Below, one piece after another: positions 43,014-50,510 of a stretch of 64,000 nucleotides of DNA. Where the stretch lies: NCBI RefSeq assembly GCF_015350805.1, contig NZ_JADKSG010000001.1:930001-994000 (forward strand), read 5' to 3'. The notes below the pieces were generated by a model. That model was not told the origin of the DNA. It saw nothing but the letters and a program-made list of their open reading frames with translations, and did not search any database. The position numbers and the translations under genes were made by a program. Position 1 is the stretch's first letter. Every line of letters starts with the position of its first letter. This DNA is from Herbiconiux sp. VKM Ac-1786. GTDB taxonomy: Bacteria; Actinomycetota; Actinomycetes; Actinomycetales; Microbacteriaceae.

Positions 43014-43514
43014 GTGAACAGGTCTGCCACGGAACCCACACCGATTCCGGCCTCGGCCGACAACGGCGTGGTTAGTCACGCCATCTTTCGGATGACGCGG
43101 TTGCACAAGCTCCGGGCCGGCCAGCTCCTGCGCGAAGTGGGACTCCACCCGGCTCAGGAGCTCGTGATGATGCAGCTCTGGGACAGCGGGCGGCAGCGCC
43201 AGACCGATCTGGTGCGCCAGCTCGGGTCGGATGCCGCCACCATGACCCGCACCATCCAGCGGCTCGAGAACGCGGGCTTCGTGCGGCGGCTGCCCTGCGA
43301 CGACGACAAGCGGGTGACCCTCGTCGAGTCGACGGAAGCAGGGTCGGCGTTGCGACCGCGGGTCGACGCCCTCTGGTCCGAACTCGAGGCCGACACCGTC
43401 CGCGGACTCTCCCCTGCCGAACGAACGCTCTTTCTCGGGCTGCTGAACCGCACCGAGACGACCCTGGCCACCGCCGTCGATACGGCAGGCGCCTCCACCA
43501 CCGACAGAAAGTGA
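43014..43514 (+). CDS. MarR family transcriptional regulator
   Basis: A 166-residue winged-helix protein: dimer helix IFRMTRLHKLRAGQLL, DNA-reading region QTDLVRQLGSDAATMTRTIQRLENAGFV, and wing RRLPCDDDKRVTLVESTEAG. Start GTG 43014 has GGGAGAG just upstream. It is coupled to the luciferase-like oxidoreductase through a GTGA overlap and probably controls that small operon through the TTACTTGT repeat. Confidence 0.88.
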   Translation: MNRSATEPTPIPASADNGVVSHAIFRMTRLHKLRAGQLLREVGLHPAQELVMMQLWDSGRQRQTDLVRQLGSDAATMTRTIQRLENAGFVRRLPCDDDKRVTLVESTEAGSALRPRVDALWSELEADTVRGLSPAERTLFLGLLNRTETTLATAVDTAGASTTDRK

Positions 43515-44617
43515 CCACCATGACCGACGAGACCACTCCCGAACCCGGAGCCGTGCAGTTCGGCTTCTTCAGCATCGGCGACCGCAAGGCCGACCCGGCG
43601 ACCGGCCGCATTCCCACGGAGACCGAAAGACTGCACGGCATGGTCGACCTCGCCGTGGCGGCGGAGGCATCCGGACTCGACGTGTTCGCCATCGGCGAGC
43701 ACCACAACCCGCCGTACGTCACCTCGGCCCAGACCACCCTGCTCGCCTACATGGCAGCGCGCACGGAACGTCTGCGGCTGTCGACGGCCACCACGCTCAT
43801 CACCACGAACGACCCGGTGCGGCTGGCCGAAGAGCACGCCGTGCTGCAGCACCTCTCGCGTGGCCGGAGCGACCTGATGCTCGGCCGCGGCAACACCGGC
43901 CCGGTCTACGCCTGGTTCGGCAAAGACGTCCGCGACGACGTGGCGCTCTCGGTCGAGAACTACGACCTGCTGCGCCGGCTCTGGCGCGAGGAGCAGGTCG
44001 ACTGGTCGGGCCGGTTCCGCACTTCGCTCACCGCCTTCACCTCGATGCCACGGCCCTTCGACGACACGCCGCCGTTCGTCTGGCACGGCTCGGTGCGCAC
44101 GCCGGAGATCGCCGACCAGGCCGCGTACTACGCCGACGGCTTCTTCTCGAACCACCTCTTCGCACCCTCGCAGCACACCCAGCGCATGGTGCAGCTCTAC
44201 CGCGAGCGCTGGGAGCACCACGGGCACGGGCCGGGCGAGCAGGCCGTCGTCGGTCTCGGGTCGCACGTGTTCATCGCCAAGAACTCGCAACAGGCGCTCG
44301 ACCAGTACCGGCCCTACTTCCGCAACAGCGGCATGTTCGGCTCGATGCAGCTCGAGGACTACATGGCGGCCACGCCGTTCGTCGCCGGCAGTCCGCAGGA
44401 GGTCATCGACAAGGTGCTCGGCTTCCGCGAGTACGCCGGCGACATCGCGCGGCTGCTGTTCACCGTCGAGATCGGTGGCGTTCCCGGGTGGTTGGCACAG
44501 GAGCAGATCGAACTCCTCGGCTCGGAGGTCGTTCCGGTGCTGCGGCGCGAGATGTCGTTCAGCGGCGACCGTCGCTTCGCCGGTGAGGCGCCGCGCGAGG
44601 CGACGCTCGCCGGCTAG
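43511..44617 (+). CDS. LLM-class flavin-dependent oxidoreductase
   Basis: A 368-residue luciferase-like monooxygenase. VQFGFFSIGD, VFAIGEHHNPPYV, LSTATTLITTNDPVRLAEE and the SRGRSDLMLGRGN block (about residues 116-128) place it with bacterial luciferase-type FMN enzymes. It starts at GTG 43511 within a GTGA overlap; ATG 43520 is an alternative. Substrate unknown; the MarR partner suggests induction by a small aromatic or lipophilic compound. Confidence 0.88.
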   Translation: MTTMTDETTPEPGAVQFGFFSIGDRKADPATGRIPTETERLHGMVDLAVAAEASGLDVFAIGEHHNPPYVTSAQTTLLAYMAARTERLRLSTATTLITTNDPVRLAEEHAVLQHLSRGRSDLMLGRGNTGPVYAWFGKDVRDDVALSVENYDLLRRLWREEQVDWSGRFRTSLTAFTSMPRPFDDTPPFVWHGSVRTPEIADQAAYYADGFFSNHLFAPSQHTQRMVQLYRERWEHHGHGPGEQAVVGLGSHVFIAKNSQQALDQYRPYFRNSGMFGSMQLEDYMAATPFVAGSPQEVIDKVLGFREYAGDIARLLFTVEIGGVPGWLAQEQIELLGSEVVPVLRREMSFSGDRRFAGEAPREATLAG

Positions 44618-44621
44618 CGAC

Positions 44622-44663
44622 GGGCTCGGTTCGACTCCGGGGCTCGGTTCGACTCCGGGGCTC
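44622..44663. repeat. 18-bp tandem repeat between convergent genes
   Basis: The unit GGGCTCGGTTCGACTCCG occurs twice in direct succession (44622-44639 and 44640-44657), followed by GGGCTC as the start of a third copy. It fills the whole 44-base gap between the LLM oxidoreductase and the convergent SDR gene. Confidence 0.85.
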
Positions 44664-45420
44664 AGTGCGTGGAGTAGCCTCCGTCGACGAGCAGCGACGT
44701 GCCGGTGACGAACGACGAGAGCTCCGAGCCGAGCCACACGACTGCGTTGCCGATGTCGCGCGGCAGGCCGAGGCGACCGATCGGATGCTCCTTCAACAGC
44801 ATGTCGCTGAAGCCCGGGTGCTGCACGTCGAGCGCCTCGATCATGGGGGTGCGGATGACGCCCGGCAGGATCGTGTTTACCCGGATGCCGCGCCCCGAAT
44901 ACTCCATCGCCGCCGCCTTGGTGAGGCCGATCACCGCGTGCTTTGACGACACGTAGGCGGACTGCCCGGGCAGCGCGACGATGCCGAGCGCCGAGGCGGT
45001 GTTGATGATGGAGCCCTCGCCCTGCTTGAGCATCTGCGGGATCTCGGCCTTCATGCTGATGAACACGCCCGTGTAGTTCACGGCGATGAGCTTCTGGAAC
45101 TCCTCGACCGGCACGTCGGCCAGGTCGAGGCCCGAGAACTCGATTCCGGCGTTGTTGTGCGCGACGTCGAGGCGGCCGTAGGTCTCGACGGTCTTCGCCA
45201 CCAGCCCCTCGAACGAGGCGAGGTCGGTGACGTCGGTCTTGTGGAAGAAGGCGTCGTCACCGGCGCCCACGTACTCGATGGTCTCCCGTCCCGCGTCCTC
45301 CGAGATGTCGGCGACGGCGACCCGTGCTCCGTTCTCGAGCAGGACCCTTACCGTCTCCCGGCCGATTCCGCCGCCGGCTCCGGTGACGAGGGCGACCTTG
45401 CCGCTGAGTGTGTCTGGCAT
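44662..45420 (-). CDS. Short-chain dehydrogenase/reductase (Rossmann, classical)
   Basis: A 252-residue SDR: TGAGGGIGRET, NNAGIEFSG, catalytic Ser in NTASALG with the YVSSK pair, and a C-terminal FVTGTSLLVDGGYSTH typical of FabG-like enzymes. GAAGGAG precedes ATG 45420. It closely resembles the SDR at 49093-49833 in the gentisate operon (shared AHNNAGI and NTAS blocks). It lies beyond the end of that operon on the same strand and may belong to the same regulon. Substrate unknown. Confidence 0.88.
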   Translation of the reverse strand: MPDTLSGKVALVTGAGGGIGRETVRVLLENGARVAVADISEDAGRETIEYVGAGDDAFFHKTDVTDLASFEGLVAKTVETYGRLDVAHNNAGIEFSGLDLADVPVEEFQKLIAVNYTGVFISMKAEIPQMLKQGEGSIINTASALGIVALPGQSAYVSSKHAVIGLTKAAAMEYSGRGIRVNTILPGVIRTPMIEALDVQHPGFSDMLLKEHPIGRLGLPRDIGNAVVWLGSELSSFVTGTSLLVDGGYSTH

Positions 45421-45452
45421 TCTTGCTCCTTCTATGTGGGGGTGGATGTGAC

Positions 45453-45767
45453 TCAGAGAGGCTTTCCGCGCAGGTGGCGCGTGACGGTGATCGCGACGAG
45501 CAGGGCCAACCCGTTGAAGGCCGGCTCGACCGGCACACCCCGGGAGGAGGCGTAGTCGCGGATGTCGTCAGAAGTCATTCCGGCGTCGAGCGCGTCGTAG
45601 TAGGTACTCGGCGAGATCGCGAGACTCGTGAAGCCGCCGGCCACCGCCGCCTCCACGTGGTCGTGCAGCGGGCGGGAACGAATGGTGGCGGGCCAGAACT
45701 CGTACGACAGGGCATGCCTGTCGGAGTTCGTGAGGGGCGTTTCGGCCACCGGATCGGGTAGTGCCAC
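45453..45767 (-). pseudogene. N-terminal fragment of a TIM-barrel sugar isomerase/epimerase joined to a foreign tail
   Basis: The 104 residues start at GTG 45767 behind AGAGGATG. Residues 1 to about 78 (YEFWPATIRSRPLHDHV, AAVAGGFTSLAISPSTYYD, YASSRGVPV) look like the first two beta-alpha units of an AP-endonuclease-type sugar phosphate isomerase, a family of about 270 residues. Then the sequence changes to FNGLALLVAITVTRHLRG, a hydrophobic segment with a basic end like the last helix of a transporter, and stops. An internal deletion joining two genes would explain this. It still has a promoter with a GTGTATACAC operator, so a short chimeric protein may be made. Confidence 0.55.
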
Positions 45768-45802
45768 GACATCCTCTGCTTTCGCGTCATTGCGTCGAGT
45801 AA

Positions 45803-45812
45803 GTGTATACAC
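45803..45812 (-). promoter_or_regulatory. GTGTATACAC operator, site a
   Basis: A perfect 10-bp palindrome, flanked as AAGTGTATACACATAT, 36 bases before the start of the isomerase fragment. On the minus strand TATACA/TACACT could be the -10 box, so a bound regulator would cover it. The first of six related sites in this island. Confidence 0.6.
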
Positions 45813-45853
45813 ATATCGGCGCGTAACACCAGAGCGAGTAGCCCGATCAGAGG

Positions 45854-46303
45854 TCAGGGAGCGTCGGGGGCAGTGCGCCCGGCCGCCGCCGCTAGCACCT
45901 TCCCTAACAGCCGACGGAGATCGCGCTGCTCGTCCGGCGAGAGCGTGGCTGTGAGCACGTCGTCGACGCGAGCCACCCGCGGCAACAGTGCCCGCACCTC
46001 CACCCGCCCCGCATCGGTGAGCTCGAGCACGTTGCGCCGCCGATCGGTCGACGCCCGGATGCGCGCGATGAGTTCCCGGCGCTCGAGCCGGGCGACGATG
46101 TCGGCGATGGTCGAGCGGTCGAGGTCGAGCTCGACGCAGAGCTGCTGCTGACTCGCCCCGGGGGTGCGCGCGAGCACCGCGAGCACGCCGAACTGCACGC
46201 TCGTCACCTCGGCGGAGACCTCGCGCTGCCAGGCCGCGACGTGGGCCTGCTGGGCGCGACGGATGAGGTACCCGGTGTAGTCGGAGACGTCGCGCGGATC
46301 CAT
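45854..46303 (-). CDS. MarR family transcriptional regulator
   Basis: A 149-residue regulator: YTGYLIRRAQQAHVAAW dimer helix, QQQLCVELDLDRSTIADIVARLERRELI reading region, RIRASTDRRRNVLELTDAG wing. It resembles the MarR proteins often found with aromatic catabolic genes. It starts 23 bases after the maleylpyruvate isomerase stop and probably ends the operon that begins with gentisate dioxygenase. It may respond to gentisate or a related acid (inference). Confidence 0.88.
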   Translation of the reverse strand: MDPRDVSDYTGYLIRRAQQAHVAAWQREVSAEVTSVQFGVLAVLARTPGASQQQLCVELDLDRSTIADIVARLERRELIARIRASTDRRRNVLELTDAGRVEVRALLPRVARVDDVLTATLSPDEQRDLRRLLGKVLAAAAGRTAPDAP

Positions 46304-46326
46304 CGGCCCGATTATCGCACGCGGGG

Positions 46327-47076
46327 TCAGAGCCAGCGGGGCGGTTCCGGCAGCTCTCCCCCACCCGCCCGTTCGACGCCGACGGCGTTGCGCCCCGTGG
46401 CCCAACTGGCGAGCTGCGCCGCGGTGCCCGTGAGGACGATGGCTTCGGGGGCGGTCGGGACAGCCTCGCGCCCCGGCCGGTCCGTCGGGGCGAACGCGTA
46501 CACCGGCAGCCCCTCCTGCACACGGCGACGATCCCAGGAGCGCGCCACGTCGTCGAGCAGCGCATCCACCAGACCCGGCGGGAAGTCGCGGAACGACCCG
46601 CCGCTGCCGAGGTCGACGGCATGGATCCAGACCTCGCGGGTGCGCATCCACACGGTCTCCGACACCGGCACCAGCCGGCCGAGCGCGGTGCGCACCTCGT
46701 TCGACCACGCAGCATCCGGCAGGTCGCGCCACTCGACGCTCAGGTGGATGGCGGCGTGGTCGGAGAGGTTCCGCAGCGCCTGCGGCGGCAACGTGGCCGC
46801 CACGTCGATCTCTTCGGCCCGCTGCGTCGGCGACTCGTACATCGGCGTCTCGACGCCGGTCGCCGCCCACTCCGTCAGCCGCGTGATGGCGCGGGCGTTG
46901 AGCCCGACGTGCGCGATGACGTGCCGGCGATCCCAGCCGGGCAGCAGCGACGGCTCGTCGAACTCGGCGTCGCCGAGCTCGGCGAGCTTGCGCGAATAGT
47001 ACGCCTGCCCGCGCCGGGCGAGGAGCAGTGCGTCGATGATGGCCGGATCGGTGACCCGGTCGGTGCGGGCGACGAT
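46327..47076 (-). CDS. Maleylpyruvate isomerase, mycothiol-dependent; no standard start codon
   Basis: About 249 residues in the frame ending at 46327. The DinB-like N-terminal bundle has LPGWDRRHVIAHVGLNARA with H52/H56 and TREVWIHAVDLG with E148 and H152, matching the zinc ligands of the mycothiol-dependent enzyme. It isomerises maleylpyruvate to fumarylpyruvate in the gentisate pathway. Between the in-frame stop at 47095-47097 and the ATG at 46842 there is no ATG, GTG or TTG, yet the frame is homologous from about 47079. A start at 46842 would lose the zinc histidine, so the listed ATC (47076) is a guess. Either a rare start is used, a start was mutated, or the sequence has an error. Confidence 0.75.
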   Translation of the reverse strand: MVARTDRVTDPAIIDALLLARRGQAYYSRKLAELGDAEFDEPSLLPGWDRRHVIAHVGLNARAITRLTEWAATGVETPMYESPTQRAEEIDVAATLPPQALRNLSDHAAIHLSVEWRDLPDAAWSNEVRTALGRLVPVSETVWMRTREVWIHAVDLGSGGSFRDFPPGLVDALLDDVARSWDRRRVQEGLPVYAFAPTDRPGREAVPTAPEAIVLTGTAAQLASWATGRNAVGVERAGGGELPEPPRWL

Positions 47077-47077
47077 G

Positions 47078-47914
47078 TCAGTCCCCCTCGACGATCACCT
47101 GGTTGACGAGCGTGCCGATGCCCTCGACGGAGGTGCTGAGGCTGTTGCCGTCGACGAGGTAGCGCGGAGGCTTCCGGGCGTGCCCGACGCCCCCGGGGGT
47201 GCCGCTCGCGATGACGTCGCCGGGGTTGAGCGTGAAGATCTGCGAGATGTACGACACCAGCGCGGCCGGGTCGAAGACGAGGTCGTCGGTGATGGCGCTC
47301 TGCACGACCTCGCCGTCGACCTCGGTGCGCAGCTCGGTGTCGACGCCGTAGTCGTCGGCTGTCACGAGCACCGGTCCGAAGGGCGCCGACTTCTCGAACG
47401 ACTTGCCCTGGAACCACTCCGGCGTGCGGTACTGGTAGTCGCGCATCGTCAGGTCGTTCATGACCGAGTAGCCGGCGATGGCCAGCGCTGCGGCGTCGCG
47501 GTCGAGCCGGCGCGCGGCGGCACCGATGACGATCGCGAGCTCGCCCTCCCAGTCGAGGGCCTGTGCCGCGTAAGCGGGCAGCACGATCGGGTCGTACGGA
47601 CCGATCACCGCTTCGGGGTACTTCGCGAACAGCGTCGGGTACTCCGGCAGCTCGCGCCCCATCTCGAGGATGTGCGACCGGTAGTTCAGGCCCACGCAGA
47701 CGATCTTCGAGGGGGCGGGCACTACCGGCGCCCATGCGCTCCTCTCGATCGAGTTGAGCGGATGCGCGGGGCCGGCTCCGGCGGCGGCGAAGGCCTTCCA
47801 GTCGTCTCGGGCGAGCAGGGCGCCGATATCGGGCACCCCGAGCTCCACGGCCGTGCCGTTGTCAATCCGCACCGCTACGGTGCCGGTGGGGGTTCGGAGG
47901 GTTGCGAGTCTCAT
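47078..47914 (-). CDS. Fumarylacetoacetate hydrolase family protein, probable fumarylpyruvate hydrolase
   Basis: A 278-residue FAH-fold enzyme. VCVGLNYRSHILEMG, ALDWEGELAIVIG (metal-binding acidic residues) and the closing PGDVIASGTPGGVG are family signatures. Lying between gentisate dioxygenase and maleylpyruvate isomerase, it should cleave fumarylpyruvate to fumarate and pyruvate. Start ATG 47914. The isomerase frame overlaps its last codon. Two further FAH proteins lie at 60072 and 61504, but this one is the best fit for the gentisate route by position. Confidence 0.87.
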   Translation of the reverse strand: MRLATLRTPTGTVAVRIDNGTAVELGVPDIGALLARDDWKAFAAAGAGPAHPLNSIERSAWAPVVPAPSKIVCVGLNYRSHILEMGRELPEYPTLFAKYPEAVIGPYDPIVLPAYAAQALDWEGELAIVIGAAARRLDRDAAALAIAGYSVMNDLTMRDYQYRTPEWFQGKSFEKSAPFGPVLVTADDYGVDTELRTEVDGEVVQSAITDDLVFDPAALVSYISQIFTLNPGDVIASGTPGGVGHARKPPRYLVDGNSLSTSVEGIGTLVNQVIVEGD

Positions 47915-47929
47915 CGAAGTGCTCTCGTT

Positions 47930-49006
47930 CTAGTCGGCGGACGGGATGTAGCTGCGAGCGAAGTTCAGGCGGTCCATGATCGGTCCGTCCGAGAATCGGA
48001 AGAGGTCGAACGAGGTGTCGGCGTGCAACGACCACGGCACCCAGCTGGGCACCACGAAGAGGTCTCCGGTCTCGAGCCGCGTCTCGACGCCGCCGAGCAC
48101 GACCGTGCCCTCCCCCTCGAACACCTGCCAGACCGACGAACCGACCTCGTGGCGTTCGGGCGTCGAGATGCCCGGGCGCAGTCGGTGGAACTCGCAGCGG
48201 ATGGTCGACATCACGTCGCCACCGGTGGTCGGGTTCACGAAGCGGATGGCGGCGTGCCCCTGTTCGAGCGTGGCGGGGAATCCCTCGTCCTCCAGTGCGA
48301 GCTGCTCGCGGAGCGCGGCATCCGTGTGCTCCCAGCGATAGGCGCTGAGCGGCGAGCTCACCTTGTTTTGCAGCACCGACATCGGGCGGAGCCCCGGATG
48401 CGCCCACAGGCGTTCGGCGCGCGACACCGGCGGCGACGCCTCGTCCGTCACGCGTTCGGAGCCGAACTCGAAGAACCCGACATCCATCTGGCTGGCGAAG
48501 GGGATGTCGAGCCCGTCGATCCAGGCCATCGGGTTCGGCGTGTCGTTGTGGTGACCGTGGAAGTTCCAGCCCGGCGTGAGCAGCAGGTCGCCCCGCCGCA
48601 TCGCGACCGGGTCGCCGTTGACCACCGTCCACACCCCCTCGCCTTCCACCACGAAGCGGAAGGCGTTCTGTGAGTGGCGGTGTTCGGGCGCCGTCTCGTG
48701 CCCGCCGAGGTACTGAATGGCGCACCAGAGCGTGGGGGTCACATAGCCCGTACCGGGCAGGCCCGGGTTGGTGAGACCGACCGCGCGACGCTCACCACCG
48801 CGACCGACGGGCACGAGTTCGCCCGAGCGCTCCGCGATGTCGAAGAGCGTCCTCCACCGCCACACGTGCGGCACCGCTTTCGGTGCCGGCGTCATGGGCA
48901 TGAGGTCGTCGCGCTGCGTCCAGAGCGGGGCCATGTCGTTGGCCGCGAAATCGCGGTAGAGCTGTTCGAGTTCCGGCGTGTCGGCCGAACCGTCCATCTG
49001 CTGCAT
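47930..49006 (-). CDS. Gentisate 1,2-dioxygenase
   Basis: A 358-residue bicupin of standard length. The N-terminal cupin has PEHRHSQNAFRF with iron ligands H109 and H111, and GWNFHGHHND with H150; the C-terminal cupin (RLRPGISTPERHEVGSSVWQVFEGEG) is also well formed. It opens the ring of gentisate to maleylpyruvate with Fe(II) and oxygen. GAGGAGG sits five bases before ATG 49006. It heads the operon dioxygenase, FAH, isomerase, MarR, with its own promoter just upstream. Confidence 0.92.
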   Translation of the reverse strand: MQQMDGSADTPELEQLYRDFAANDMAPLWTQRDDLMPMTPAPKAVPHVWRWRTLFDIAERSGELVPVGRGGERRAVGLTNPGLPGTGYVTPTLWCAIQYLGGHETAPEHRHSQNAFRFVVEGEGVWTVVNGDPVAMRRGDLLLTPGWNFHGHHNDTPNPMAWIDGLDIPFASQMDVGFFEFGSERVTDEASPPVSRAERLWAHPGLRPMSVLQNKVSSPLSAYRWEHTDAALREQLALEDEGFPATLEQGHAAIRFVNPTTGGDVMSTIRCEFHRLRPGISTPERHEVGSSVWQVFEGEGTVVLGGVETRLETGDLFVVPSWVPWSLHADTSFDLFRFSDGPIMDRLNFARSYIPSAD

Positions 49007-49032
49007 TGCATCCTCCTCGAGCGACTGTCTCG

Positions 49033-49061
49033 ATAATACTCAGTACCCCAACGGTTGGGAA
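49033..49061 (-). promoter_or_regulatory. Promoter and palindrome of the gentisate operon
   Basis: On the minus strand TTCCCA (49061-49056) and TATTAT (49038-49033) are separated by 17 bases. The palindrome CCCAAC-G-GTTGGG (49047-49059) overlaps the -35 box and spacer. It is unrelated to the GTGTATACAC sites, so this operon may be under another regulator, for example the MarR or an IclR protein. Confidence 0.5.
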
Positions 49062-49092
49062 GACCCCGCGGGCCGGGCCCGAAGGCCCGGGG

Positions 49093-49833
49093 TCAGTTGG
49101 CCAGCCAGCCGCCGTCGACCGGCAGCACCGTGCCGTTCACGAACGACGCCGCATCCGAGCACAGCCACACCACGGCCTCCGCGATCTCCCGCGGCTGGCC
49201 GTACCGGTTCTCGACCGTTCGGGCGATGATTGTGTTCATGATCTCGGTCGGCACGGCGGCGGTCATCGGCGTCTGGATGGGCCCCGGGGCGACGGCGTTG
49301 ATCCGCACCCCCGTGCCGCCGTGGTCGATCGCCGCCGCCTTGGTGAGCCCGGCCACGGCATGCTTGCTGGCGGTGTAGGCCACCTGGCCTCCGGCGCCCA
49401 CGAACGACCAGATCGACGCCGTGTTGACGATTGCGCCCGACCCGGCCGCGAGCATCTGTCGCAACTCGTACTTCATGCCGTAGAACACGCCGCCCAGGTT
49501 GATCCGGAGCACGCGGTCGAAGTCGTCCTCGTCGAGGTCGGGCACCGGCCCCACGATCGAGATGCCGGCGTTGTTGTGCGCGTAGTCGAGTCGACCGAAC
49601 CGCGTCACGGCCTGGTCGACCACGTCGCGCACCGCCGCGGGGTCGGAGATGTCGGCGACGACCGGCAGCACCTCGGCACCCAGGGTCTCCACGGCGGCCA
49701 CGGTCTCGTCGAGCCCCGCCCGGTCGGTCACCACCACCCTCGCGCCACGGCGGGCGAACGCCAGGGCGCTCTCGGTGCCGATGCCACCGGCCGCCCCGGT
49801 GACGAGGGCCACTTTTCCGTCGAATTCAGACAT
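49093..49833 (-). CDS. Short-chain dehydrogenase/reductase
   Basis: A 246-residue SDR: TGAAGGIGTES, AHNNAGIS, NTASIWSFVG with catalytic Ser, YTASK pair, and NGTVLPVDGGW at the C-terminus. Start ATG 49833 has GAGGAGAG upstream. It follows the AtaL-like gene by 31 bases on the same strand and ends 86 bases before the gentisate operon. It may oxidise an alcohol intermediate feeding the aromatic route. Confidence 0.88.
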   Translation of the reverse strand: MSEFDGKVALVTGAAGGIGTESALAFARRGARVVVTDRAGLDETVAAVETLGAEVLPVVADISDPAAVRDVVDQAVTRFGRLDYAHNNAGISIVGPVPDLDEDDFDRVLRINLGGVFYGMKYELRQMLAAGSGAIVNTASIWSFVGAGGQVAYTASKHAVAGLTKAAAIDHGGTGVRINAVAPGPIQTPMTAAVPTEIMNTIIARTVENRYGQPREIAEAVVWLCSDAASFVNGTVLPVDGGWLAN

Positions 49834-49864
49834 CCGCTTCTCTCCTCGCTCGTCGTCGACCGGG

Positions 49865-50326
49865 TCAGCTCGCGACGCCGGCGGTGACGCGATCGCGCAC
49901 GGCGTTGAGAGTGGTGCGGACGGCGGCGAGGTAGTCGCCCTGCATCTGCGCGCCGTACTCGCGCTCCTGGTCGCTGCCGGGCTCGACGCCGTCGAACACG
50001 ATGCGGAAGGTGAAGGTGAGCTGGTCGTCGCCGTTCTCGTCGACACCGATCTCGTTGTCGATGGTGCCGCGGGCCGAACCGTGCGTGCGCACGAAGTGCA
50101 CTAGCTTCTTGGGGTAGAAGGTCACGACCTCCCGCACGGGACCGTTGTGCACGATGTCGCGCACGAGGCCTCCTTCGAAACGCTCGACCACCGTGCAGGC
50201 CGTGATGGCCTCGACGTAGGGCAAGGGGTTCTCTGCCTTCTCGACCAGCCCCGCCCAGACATCGTCGACGGTCAGGATCGGGAGGGTTCCGTCGTTCATC
50301 GGGATGCTCTTAGTGAGTTCGATCAT
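49865..50326 (-). CDS. DUF1857/AtaL-like SRPBCC family protein
   Basis: A 153-residue helix-grip protein. The N-terminal MIELTKSIPMN, the VWAGLVEKAENPLPYVEAI block and the mixed strand region (REVVTFYPKKLVHFVRT, QLTFTFRIVFDG) match the AtaL-like group, which has a deep pocket for a small aromatic or hydrophobic ligand; no catalytic residues are known. It is the first gene behind a strong GTGTAGACAC-controlled promoter, so it is a regulon member, and its role in ring degradation is unknown. Confidence 0.78.
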   Translation of the reverse strand: MIELTKSIPMNDGTLPILTVDDVWAGLVEKAENPLPYVEAITACTVVERFEGGLVRDIVHNGPVREVVTFYPKKLVHFVRTHGSARGTIDNEIGVDENGDDQLTFTFRIVFDGVEPGSDQEREYGAQMQGDYLAAVRTTLNAVRDRVTAGVAS

Positions 50327-50387
50327 TGTTCACTCCATCGTAGAAAGCCGCCACGCCGTCGTGGCCGGACCGGATCGTTGTACCGGC

Positions 50388-50419
50388 ACTCTACCCGTCT
50401 CGCGTCAATGTGTCTACAC
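50388..50419 (-). promoter_or_regulatory. Promoter of AtaL-like gene with operator site b on the -35 box
   Basis: On the minus strand TAGACA (50416-50411) and TAGAGT (50393-50388) are spaced exactly 17 bases. The operator variant GTGTAGACAC (50419-50410) contains the -35 box. The 16 bases AAGTGTAGACACATTG recur at the promoter of the gene at 61145. Confidence 0.65.
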
Positions 50420-50456
50420 TTTATTGGATGGCGGTACGACCTCGTTCGGTCGACGG

Positions 50457-50467
50457 CTGTATACACT
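50457..50467 (+). promoter_or_regulatory. GTGTATACAC-like operator, site c, before the GntR gene
   Basis: CTGTATACAC differs from the palindrome in one base and is followed by T, giving TACACT (50462-50467) as a candidate -10 box, 44 bases before the GntR start. It would let the GntR protein repress itself. No good -35 box is seen. Confidence 0.5.
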
Positions 50468-50510
50468 AAGTACGCGCGACAGCGCCGATTCGAATCAGAC
50501 AGGATGCACG

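Noticed and set aside
44622-44663. Possible CRISPR or attachment-site repeats
   Set aside because: The units are directly abutting with no spacers, only two full copies exist, and no cas, integrase or tRNA gene is near.
46842-46842. ATG as the start of maleylpyruvate isomerase
   Set aside because: It would remove 78 residues that contain the conserved LPGW and HVIAH zinc-site motif.
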